Below, piece by piece: positions 1 through 6,484 of a stretch of 64,000 nt of DNA (position 1 is the stretch's first letter; every line of letters begins with the position of its first letter). The stretch spans positions 124,001 to 188,000 of the forward strand of contig JACKBJ010000001.1 in assembly GCA_020634625.1 (NCBI GenBank), given 5' to 3'. Both the position numbers and the translations under genes were made by a program. The notes beneath the pieces are model-generated. The model had not been told where the DNA came from. It did not search any database and was given only the letters and a program-made list of their open reading frames with translations. This DNA is from Caldilineae bacterium. GTDB taxonomy: Bacteria; Chloroflexota; Anaerolineae; Epilineales; Epilineaceae.

Positions 1-114
1 GATCGTCGTCGCGAACGCCGAGTTCGCCCAGTCGTACATCGCCCAGCTGACCCGGACGGAATCGTCCAGCCCGAGTCGCGCGAGCGGTGCTCGCCAGCCG
101 CCATGCTCAGCCAT
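1..114 (-). CDS. UMF1-family MFS transporter, N-terminal fragment
   Basis: Only the first 38 codons lie in the window; the gene runs off the left edge. The translation contains WAMYDWANSAF at about residues 24-34, the signature of the UMF1 (Atg22-like) branch of the major facilitator superfamily, found at the first membrane helix. The substrate of bacterial members is generally unknown. The ATG at 114 follows a G-rich GGGGGGCAGG ribosome-binding stretch. A strong promoter and an operator-like palindrome lie just upstream, so expression is probably controlled. Family assignment rests on this one motif. Confidence 0.75.
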   Translation of the reverse strand, partial: MAEHGGWRAPLARLGLDDSVRVSWAMYDWANSAFATTI

Positions 115-138
115 CCTGCCCCCCTTGCCGCACTCGAA

Positions 139-154
139 TCAATCATTTGATTGA
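139..154. promoter_or_regulatory. Operator-like inverted repeat over the transcription start
   Basis: TCAATCA-TT-TGATTGA has 7-bp perfect arms around a 2-bp centre, in AT-rich sequence that stands out from its surroundings. It starts 4 bp downstream of the -10 element and covers the predicted +1, where many TetR- or MarR-type repressors bind. No such regulator is visible in the window. Confidence 0.55.
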
Positions 155-158
155 GGCG

Positions 159-187
159 ATGATACGACACGGGCGGTCCGATGTCAA
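159..187 (-). promoter_or_regulatory. Sigma-70-type promoter of the UMF1-like transporter
   Basis: On the minus strand a perfect TTGACA (182-187) is followed after exactly 17 bp by TATCAT (159-164). The predicted transcription start near 152 gives a leader of about 40 nt before the ATG at 114. This is the closest match to the textbook consensus in the window. Confidence 0.75.
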
Positions 188-228
188 GCCCCTGACCCGA
201 CAAGTCTCCGAGGGGCGGCCGGCTCGGC

Positions 229-2010
229 TCAGCTCGGTGGGTCCAGACCCGTGCGGCGTGCCAGGTAGGCGGACACGGCGCCTGCGGCGAGCGCGAGCAC
301 CAGGACGGCCAGAAGCGGCAGGGGTAGGCCCGGTGCGCCGTCCGGGGCCCCAGTCGAAGCCCCCGGCGAAGCAGGGTCCGCCTGGGTCGTCGAGCCCAAG
401 GTCCCCGTGACGACCCCGCCCGCGATCGGCGTCAGCTCGCCCAGGGCCTCGATCAGCGAGCCAGGCAGGGTCGGCGTGGCCTCGGGCTGGGCGTCAGCGA
501 TCGACTCCGGCAGCGACGCCGGCGACAGGATCACCCGCCCCGGCAGGCTCTCGCCGGCCGGAAGCGGCGCCCCGCGGGTATCGGTCGCCGACCGAAGCTC
601 CAGCAAGACCGGGATCGTCCCGGCCGGCGCGATCGCCTCCGCAAAGCGATCGAGGGCCCTGCTCAACCCGGCGTCGAGCTCCGAGAGCAGCTGCACCAGC
701 AGGTCGATCGGGATGACGGCCTCGCTGGAGATCGCGGGCTGGCTCGCGAGGTCCACGAGCTCCAGAAGCTGGCCGGCGAGCGGCTCGGCCAGTCCCAACG
801 GCGCCAAACCGCCATACAGACTGCCGGGCAGGTCCCTGCCCCCGACGAACACCGCGTAGGCGTCGGTGAGCCTCCTGGCCGACGTGGCCACGTCGGCGAG
901 GCGGATGGCGTCGCGGGCTTCGTCGATGCGCGATTCGAAGACCTCGATCTCGTCGGCCGGGAGGTAGTCACGCGCCCCGACTTCCGCGGCGCGCACGTCG
1001 AACTGCAGCTGCGCCAGGACCGCCCGTCCGCTCGGTCCAGTGGGCGCCTGCGGATAGCGCAGGGTCGCTCGGCCGGCACTGTCATCCCGGCTGAAGCTGC
1101 CTTGGCCGCTCTCCCAGGTCACATCCACCAACCGCAACGCGGTCGGGCTCCAGCGCAGCTCGAGCTCGAAGCCGCCCAGCCCGGACGGGGGGATCCCCTC
1201 GGCCACCAGCGGCATGCTCACCACCTCGCCCGGTCGCCCCTCGACCAGGAATGCCCGAAACCGAGTCCCACCCTCTGCGGTGGCCGCTGACGTCGGCGCC
1301 GGTTCGATGTCCAGCGCGACGAGCAGGTCGTCCATGGCAACGCGAAACAGCTCGGCGCTGGTGGCCGTCTCCGACGAGGACTGATCCAGAGACGCCGCAA
1401 AGAGCCGCATGCTGAAGATCCTGAGTCGCTCGACGGCATCGGCGCCATTGGGCCCGGCGGCCAGGGAGACGGGAGCGCGCCGCGCGAGGATGTCGGCATG
1501 CAGGTCGAGCGCGGCATTCCGCATCGGTATCCACTGACCGCCGTCGCCGAGCGCAAGCAGCGCGCTCAAGGCGTCACGCCAGGCGAGCGCGGTAGCGACG
1601 GCGTCGCCGGACGCCGCCGTCAGACCCAGTCCAGGCGCGAGGGGCGCCAGCGCCGACTTGATCGCGGCCACCGCGGCGCGAACGCGCGTCGGATCTTCGG
1701 CCCGAAGCGCGACATCCAGCTCGGCCACGCGCCGATCGACCTCGGCGAGCGCCTCCTGGCCCGAGCCCGCGAACGCGCGCGCCCGCACCAGATCCAACGC
1801 GTCGAGCGCCACGTTGAACGCCTCGTCCGCATCCTGCCATGCGCCCGCCGCCGCGCGATCGCCGATCGGGTCGAAGCTGGCGGCGGCCGATTGAATCAGC
1901 AGCGTGCTGTCGGCATCCGGGCCGGTCTCCGGCGCCTGCGCCGCCACCCGGCCCGGCGCGCTAGCGTTGGCCCACAGCAGTGCGAGGGCCAGCGCGAGCC
2001 GCCCGCTCAC
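229..2010 (-). CDS. Secreted, membrane-anchored protein with a cohesin-like domain
   Basis: A 593-residue surface protein when started at the GTG at 2010, which gives a signal peptide (hydrophobic LALALALLWANASA, then a VAAQA-type cleavage site). The open frame reaches an ATG at 2085, but that start puts an arginine-rich stretch before the signal. Residues about 30-240 are helical and Ala-rich. Residues about 248-350 look like a cohesin-type beta-sandwich (GGFELELRWSPTALRLVDV). A P/S/T/A-rich linker and a C-terminal membrane helix (LPLPLLAVLVLALAAGA) with basic residues after it suggest anchoring with the body outside the cell. Cohesins bind dockerins, and one dockerin occurs in this window near 47.4 kb. 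Function is otherwise unknown. Confidence 0.6.
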   Translation of the reverse strand: MSGRLALALALLWANASAPGRVAAQAPETGPDADSTLLIQSAAASFDPIGDRAAAGAWQDADEAFNVALDALDLVRARAFAGSGQEALAEVDRRVAELDVALRAEDPTRVRAAVAAIKSALAPLAPGLGLTAASGDAVATALAWRDALSALLALGDGGQWIPMRNAALDLHADILARRAPVSLAAGPNGADAVERLRIFSMRLFAASLDQSSSETATSAELFRVAMDDLLVALDIEPAPTSAATAEGGTRFRAFLVEGRPGEVVSMPLVAEGIPPSGLGGFELELRWSPTALRLVDVTWESGQGSFSRDDSAGRATLRYPQAPTGPSGRAVLAQLQFDVRAAEVGARDYLPADEIEVFESRIDEARDAIRLADVATSARRLTDAYAVFVGGRDLPGSLYGGLAPLGLAEPLAGQLLELVDLASQPAISSEAVIPIDLLVQLLSELDAGLSRALDRFAEAIAPAGTIPVLLELRSATDTRGAPLPAGESLPGRVILSPASLPESIADAQPEATPTLPGSLIEALGELTPIAGGVVTGTLGSTTQADPASPGASTGAPDGAPGLPLPLLAVLVLALAAGAVSAYLARRTGLDPPS

Positions 2011-2096
2011 GTCGCATCGCGCGCGGCGTCGATGCCATCCGAGTTGGCTCCCCTTCGTCCCTCCACCCACGCCGCGCACCCCCATCCATCAGCCGA

Positions 2097-2125
2097 TTGA
2101 CCCGTCCAGTGGGCGGCATTATACT
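2097..2125 (+). promoter_or_regulatory. Promoter of the MerR-type regulator gene
   Basis: TTGACC (2097-2102), a 17-bp spacer and TATACT (2120-2125). The predicted start near 2132 gives a leader of about 60 nt to the TTG at 2193. Confidence 0.65.
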
Positions 2126-2192
2126 CCGCGCCGCGTGGCCGGTCACGGCACAGGTCTGTGTTTGTTATGCCTTCGGCCCGCCAGGAGTTGCC

Positions 2193-2795
2193 TTGACGGC
2201 TCAACCCACGCAGCGGTCGCAGTCGGATCGATGGCTCTCCCTGGGCGAAGCCAGCGCGGTTCTGGGCGTGCACCGCAGCACGCTCCGTCGGTGGGCTGAC
2301 GAGGGCCGGATCGCGTGTCAGCGAACCGTCGGCGGCCACCGCCGCTTCGATCGCGCCCTGTTGCTGCGCTCGGTCGCCGAGCGGGGCGAGGCGGCGGCTG
2401 GCTCGACGCACCATCCCGATCCGACGCAGCCGAGCCTCACGGAGGCCGAATGGCACGGCCGGCTGCAAGATGCCGGGCAGGTCGAGCAGCTGCGGGCCAT
2501 GGGCCAGCGCCTGAGCGGAATCGTCGTTCAGTACCTCGGTCGTGACGACGCGGACCTGCGATTGCTGGCGGAGGCACGGGCCTTGGGTCGTGACTACGCG
2601 GTGCGGTCACGATCCGCGGGCATGTCGGTTGCTCAGGCCGTCGAGGCCTTCCTGTTCTATCGCGCCAACCTGGTGCGCCTGTTGTCGCATGATCCTGCCC
2701 CGGCTGCCGATGGGCTGGCCCGATACGAGCGCTTCGACTCGGTCGTCAGCGCCGTGCTGGTCGGTCTGGTACGCGGCTACGCAGACGCGGCCTGA
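2193..2795 (+). CDS. MerR/BldC-type helix-turn-helix regulator with helical C-terminal domain
   Basis: A 200-residue DNA-binding protein. Residues about 12-55 form an excisionase/MerR winged helix-turn-helix: LSLGEASAVLGVHRSTLRRW followed by the GGHRRFDRALL wing. Residues about 95-195 are helical and carry AEARALGRDYAVRSRSAGMS and AVEAFLFYRANLVRLL, like the four-helix N-terminal domain of RsbR-type stress regulators (RsbRD_N), here at the C-terminus and presumably a sensory or oligomerising part. The start is TTG, chosen because AGGAG lies 5 nt upstream and because the HTH begins right after it. A canonical promoter precedes it. Its targets cannot be read from the sequence; autoregulation or control of the divergent cohesin-like gene is possible. 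Confidence 0.75.
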   Translation: MTAQPTQRSQSDRWLSLGEASAVLGVHRSTLRRWADEGRIACQRTVGGHRRFDRALLLRSVAERGEAAAGSTHHPDPTQPSLTEAEWHGRLQDAGQVEQLRAMGQRLSGIVVQYLGRDDADLRLLAEARALGRDYAVRSRSAGMSVAQAVEAFLFYRANLVRLLSHDPAPAADGLARYERFDSVVSAVLVGLVRGYADAA

Positions 2796-2825
2796 TCGGC
2801 CGCGCACCACCCCACGGAGGTCACG

Positions 2826-3548
2826 GTGTCCGAATACGATCTGCCGGAGTTCGAAAGCGCGCCGCAGGGCGGTCGCAAGGGTCTTCCAGGCGGGCTGAGC
2901 CTACCCGCCCTCGCCGCCATCCTGCTGGTGGTGGCCCTGCTGGCGATCCTGTACCTGTTCCTGGGTCCCACGCCGGACGGCCCGACGGGCCTCGCCACGT
3001 CGACGCCCCGAGCTACGGCGCTCGCTGTCGGGTCCGGTCCGACCGCGCTCTCGGCCGCCACGTCGGCGACGGCCGTCGCCGGCACGCCGATCTCGGGCGC
3101 GTCGATCGCGGCGGGCACCCAGACGCCGTCCGCGGCGATCGCCACCAGCGATCCCTCGAATGCCTCGTCGCAGGGGTCGGGGTCGGCGCCGACCGCCGCC
3201 GTCACGTCGCCTCCGCCGGGTGCGCTCGGCAGCGGCGCCTACGTGCGCGTCGGCAACACCGACACCTTCGGACTCCGACTGCGTTTCGGACCCGGGTTCG
3301 ACTTCGCCACCATCCGGATCGTGCCGGATGGCGAAACCCTGAAGATCACCGGCGGGCCCGAGGACGGCGAGGGCTACACCTGGTACCGCCTGCAGGATGC
3401 GCTGGGCAACGTCGGCTGGGGCGCCCAGGACTTCGTCACCGCCGTGGCAGCGCCCTCTGCCTGGAGCCCGCCGCTGGCGTCACCCACCTTCGAGGCGGGC
3501 GTCGAGGAGGTCAGCGACGAGAGCAGCGACGAGAGCAGCGCACCCTAG
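2826..3548 (+). CDS. Single-pass membrane protein with extracellular bacterial SH3 domain
   Basis: A 240-residue protein starting at GTG with GGAGG 5 nt upstream, 30 bp after the regulator gene and probably co-transcribed with it. Residues about 1-23 are cytoplasmic, 24-46 form one hydrophobic helix (LPALAAILLVVALLAILYLF), about 47-135 are a low-complexity Ala/Ser/Thr/Pro linker, and 138-205 form an SH3_3-type domain (LRLRFGPGFDFATI, WYRLQDALGNVGWG). Such domains often bind peptidoglycan or peptide stems. The tail is acidic (EEVSDESSDESS). A sensing or wall-tethering role is inferred only from this architecture. Confidence 0.7.
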   Translation: MSEYDLPEFESAPQGGRKGLPGGLSLPALAAILLVVALLAILYLFLGPTPDGPTGLATSTPRATALAVGSGPTALSAATSATAVAGTPISGASIAAGTQTPSAAIATSDPSNASSQGSGSAPTAAVTSPPPGALGSGAYVRVGNTDTFGLRLRFGPGFDFATIRIVPDGETLKITGGPEDGEGYTWYRLQDALGNVGWGAQDFVTAVAAPSAWSPPLASPTFEAGVEEVSDESSDESSAP

Positions 3549-3565
3549 GTCGAGCGGCCTCTGGC

Positions 3566-3606
3566 GGGAGGAGCCTCCGACTTCGGCGCGTTCGGAGGGT
3601 CCTCCC
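3566..3606. terminator. Bidirectional hairpin terminator
   Basis: Two 15-nt arms (3566-3580 and 3592-3606, one mismatch, GGGAGGAGCCTCCGA on the left) around an 11-nt loop, between the ends of the convergent SH3 and zinc-ribbon genes. No T-run follows, as is usual in GC-rich genomes. Confidence 0.6.
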
Positions 3607-3613
3607 GGCCGTC

Positions 3614-3814
3614 TCAGGCCCGAATCTCGACCACCACGGCGTCGCGCGGCGGCGATCCGGAAGCTCCCGGTTCCGCGCCGCGCTGGCGCAGTCGGATGTC
3701 CTGGTTGCAGTCCTGGCAGGTGACGACATCCCCGCGCAGCACTTGTGCGCCATCGACGGCGAGCTTCTGTCCGCAGCGTGGGCAGCCAAAGCGCTTGATC
3801 GCATACCACTTCAT
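3614..3814 (-). CDS. Small zinc-ribbon protein
   Basis: A 66-residue protein with two cysteine pairs, CPRCG at residues 11-15 and CQDC at 33-36, the spacing of a zinc ribbon. The N-terminus is MKWYAIKRFG and the C-terminal third is a disordered R/G/P-rich tail. It lies divergent from the DegV gene with 54 bp between the starts. Zinc binding is inferred from the cysteines; no partner or substrate is evident. Confidence 0.6.
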   Translation of the reverse strand: MKWYAIKRFGCPRCGQKLAVDGAQVLRGDVVTCQDCNQDIRLRQRGAEPGASGSPPRDAVVVEIRA

Positions 3815-3868
3815 CGAGCGTCACTCCAGGGGACGGGGTGCCGCGGGCCAGTGTACGAGGAGGCAGGC

Positions 3869-4741
3869 ATGGCCGGCGTGCACATCGTGATCGACAGCGC
3901 GGCGGTCATCCCGTCCGGCGCACTGCAGGACTACAGCGTGTCGATTGTGCCACAGAAGGTCAGCGTGGGCGACTCCGGTTTCCACGGCGGAACCGACGCG
4001 GCCGACGACGGGCTCCTGGACCTGCTGCGCCACGTCCAGGCGCGCCCCCGCATCGAGTCCGCCCCCGTTGCCGAGTTTCGCGAGACCTTCGCGCGCATCC
4101 TCGATTGGGGTGTCGAGATCATCTCGCTGCATGCACCGCAGGGCTCGTCAGACAGCGTGGACGCCGCGCGCGAGGCGGCGGGCTCGCTGCCCAAGGGCAG
4201 CCCCGTCAGCGTCGTCGAGCTGCCGCTGCTCGGTCCGGCGCTGGGCCTCGCCGTCCTCCGCGCGGCGCAGGCGGGCATCGACGATCACCCTCGCGAAGCG
4301 ATCCTCGACCTGCTGCAGACGCTCGCGCGACGCATCGAGCTGAGGATCGCCTCGGCGGATCCCGCCCACGCCGCGCGAATCGGTGGGCTGCCGATCGGCG
4401 TCGACGACCTCGAGCCGGAGTCCGCGGTCCGACCGCGCGGCGCCGGGCCCCATCCCATCTATCGCTTGCGAGACGGGGCCTTGGCGCTGGAAGGCGTTGC
4501 GAGCGACGTCGGAGCGGCCCTGCGACAGATGGCCTCGTCGGCCATCGTCAGCCTGCCCGAAGGCTGCGATTGGCATCTCGCTGCCTGCCACGCCGACGCC
4601 GAGGCCGAGGCCGCGGCGATGGCCACCTACCTCGACGCCCGACGGCCGGCCCTGGAGGCCTGGGTGGCCGGCTGCGATCCCATCACCGCCTGTCTGCTGG
4701 GTCCGGGCGCCTTCGGCCTGGCCTGGTACCGCGAAGGCTAG
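3869..4741 (+). CDS. DegV family lipid-binding protein
   Basis: A 290-residue protein near the usual DegV length (about 280). The N-terminus HIVIDSAAVIPSGAL matches the DegV opening strand and Ser/Thr loop. A residue pair equivalent to the family TSQP region is RIESAPVAEF (about residues 57-66), and the second-domain start appears at about residues 150-165. DegV proteins bind a fatty acid in a deep cleft, and some (FakB) deliver it to the fatty-acid kinase FakA. No fakA is nearby, so the partner is unknown. The ATG at 3869 was chosen for GAGGAGG 5 nt upstream. The sequence is diverged from well-known DegV proteins. Confidence 0.7.
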   Translation: MAGVHIVIDSAAVIPSGALQDYSVSIVPQKVSVGDSGFHGGTDAADDGLLDLLRHVQARPRIESAPVAEFRETFARILDWGVEIISLHAPQGSSDSVDAAREAAGSLPKGSPVSVVELPLLGPALGLAVLRAAQAGIDDHPREAILDLLQTLARRIELRIASADPAHAARIGGLPIGVDDLEPESAVRPRGAGPHPIYRLRDGALALEGVASDVGAALRQMASSAIVSLPEGCDWHLAACHADAEAEAAAMATYLDARRPALEAWVAGCDPITACLLGPGAFGLAWYREG

Positions 4742-4767
4742 CCCGCGTCACGGTTTCTTCCGGATTC

Positions 4768-5982
4768 CTAGCGTCCACAGGCGCCGGTCTGATAGGTCGC
4801 CACGTTCGCGTTGTGCGCCTCGAGCGTGTCGGCGAACACGTGCGATCCGTCGCAGGCGACGTCGTTGGCGACGAAGTACTGCCAGCTACCCGGCTCGGGC
4901 TCCAGCACGGCCCGGATTGCCTCGAGCCCCGCGCTGGCGATCGGGCCGGGCGGCAGGCCCGGCCGCCGATAGCTGTTGTAGGGCGAGTCGATCTCCAGAT
5001 CGGCGTACAGCAGCGGCCGCTTCCACCAGCTCTGCTGCTCGGGCTGATATCCGAGCGCGTACTGGATCGTCGGATCGGCGTTCAAGATGTAGGGCGGCTC
5101 GGCCAGTCGGTTGAGGTAGACCCGTGCGATGCGTGCCCGTTCTTCGGGCAACACCGCCTCGCGCTCGACGATCGAAGCCAGGGTCATCAGCTCGTGGATC
5201 GAGAGCCCTGCCGCCTCCGCTCTTGCGCGCATCTCGGGCGTCAAGCGCGCCTCCAGGGTCGTCAGCAATCGGTCGATCACCGCATCCGCGCCCGCGGCCG
5301 GCTCGAAGTCATAGGTGTCCGGGAAGAGGTAGCCCTCGAGGCTCGCGCCATCGGGCAGGCTGGCCAGCAGCGGCCAGCGTTGCGGCGCTGGCGCGCTGGC
5401 GCGGGCGATGAGGTCGACGCGCGTCGCGATGCCCAGACGATCGAGCAGGGCAGCGAGCTCTTCCAGTCGCCAGCCCTCCGGAATCGTCACGCGCAGCTGC
5501 TCGCCAGGCGCCACCAGGAGCGCATTCAGCAGCTCCTCGGCCGGCATGTCGCGTCGGAGCGCGTGTTGCCCGGCCTGGACCTGCGTATCGAGCCCGCGCA
5601 GACGTGCCAGGCTGCGAAAGGCGGTCGCGTCGCGAATCAGGCCCTGTGCCTCGAGACGAGCGGCCACCTCGGGCAGGGGTTCGCCCGGGAAGATCTCGAA
5701 TTCGACCGGGCTGGCATCGGCGGAGGCGGCTTCGAGCAGGTCGGCGTTGCGCTCGAGCCACCAGCTCCGCAAGCCATCCAAGCTGCCGCCGGGCGCGCCA
5801 GCGCTGGCGAACGCCGACAGGCTTCGGTCGATCGCCCAGCTCGTGCCACCCCAGGCCAGGGCCGCCACGAGCGCCAGCGCGAGGAGCAGCGCGCTGCCGA
5901 GCAGCCCCCATTCCAGCCTCGAGCGCTCGGTCGGCCGCGGAGGACCGCCGTCGGCGGCTCCGTTCCGGGTCGATGGTCGCAT
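4768..5982 (-). CDS. mltG: Endolytic murein transglycosylase MltG
   Basis: A 404-residue membrane-bound lytic transglycosylase that cleaves nascent glycan strands and is thought to end their elongation. Residues about 20-45 form a single membrane helix after a basic, Pro-rich cytoplasmic tail. A LysM-like subdomain follows (EFEIFPGEPLPEVAARLEAQ), then the YceG catalytic domain with SIHELMTLASIVEREA; the Glu in IVERE is the expected catalytic acid. FPDTYDF and YNSYRRPGLPPGPIASAG are further family motifs. The ATG at 5982 was preferred over an upstream in-frame start (6075) because AAGGAGG lies 11 nt before it. It follows ruvX closely, the common alaS-ruvX-mltG order. Confidence 0.92.
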   Translation of the reverse strand: MRPSTRNGAADGGPPRPTERSRLEWGLLGSALLLALALVAALAWGGTSWAIDRSLSAFASAGAPGGSLDGLRSWWLERNADLLEAASADASPVEFEIFPGEPLPEVAARLEAQGLIRDATAFRSLARLRGLDTQVQAGQHALRRDMPAEELLNALLVAPGEQLRVTIPEGWRLEELAALLDRLGIATRVDLIARASAPAPQRWPLLASLPDGASLEGYLFPDTYDFEPAAGADAVIDRLLTTLEARLTPEMRARAEAAGLSIHELMTLASIVEREAVLPEERARIARVYLNRLAEPPYILNADPTIQYALGYQPEQQSWWKRPLLYADLEIDSPYNSYRRPGLPPGPIASAGLEAIRAVLEPEPGSWQYFVANDVACDGSHVFADTLEAHNANVATYQTGACGR

Positions 5983-5998
5983 GTCGGGAAATCCTCCT

Positions 5999-6475
5999 TC
6001 AGTCGGGGGGCGGCAGGCGCAGTCCGTCGCGCGCGACCAGCCACTCCTCGAGAATGATCGCGGCGGCCTCGGCATCGAGCCGTCCGGACTCGCGTGCCAG
6101 GCGCGGATCCATCCCCCGCGCCGTCAGCCGTTCGAGCGCCGCCTGGGTGGTGTTCGACTCATCGTGGCGTTCGATCGGCGGCGCCGCGCTGCCGAAGCGT
6201 CGCGCGAGTGCGGTCTGGAGCCGGTCCACGAAGCCATCGGTGAGCCGGGACTGCTCGCCGCGTTCGCCCGAAGGCAGCCTCGGGTCGCCGACGATCAGCC
6301 GGTCCGGCAGCTCCTGTTCCAGACAGCGCAGGATCGCCGAGAGCGCCGCTTCCTCGCCATGTGCCTGGCGGTCGATCGTCGGCAAGGGGCGCGCCGACAG
6401 GCCGAGCGGGTCGGAGATCGCCAGGCCGATGCGTCGATCTCCGACGTCCAGGGCCAAGACGCGTTCGAGGGGCAT
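5999..6475 (-). CDS. ruvX: Holliday junction resolvase-like / pre-16S rRNA nuclease YqgF
   Basis: A 158-residue RNase H-fold protein of usual family length. It shows the first acidic strand LALDVGDRRIGLAISD (residues 7-22), the VGDPRLPSGERGEQ loop, HDESNTTQAA (the family usually has DER.TT), and the terminal LDAEAAAIILEEWL helix with its conserved Asp. Members process the 5' end of 16S rRNA in E. coli; a Holliday-junction role was proposed earlier. It lies between alaS (9 bp upstream) and mltG (the mltG ribosome-binding site overlaps its end), so the three are very probably one transcript. Confidence 0.92.
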   Translation of the reverse strand: MPLERVLALDVGDRRIGLAISDPLGLSARPLPTIDRQAHGEEAALSAILRCLEQELPDRLIVGDPRLPSGERGEQSRLTDGFVDRLQTALARRFGSAAPPIERHDESNTTQAALERLTARGMDPRLARESGRLDAEAAAIILEEWLVARDGLRLPPPD

Positions 6476-6484
6476 CGGCGCCGT

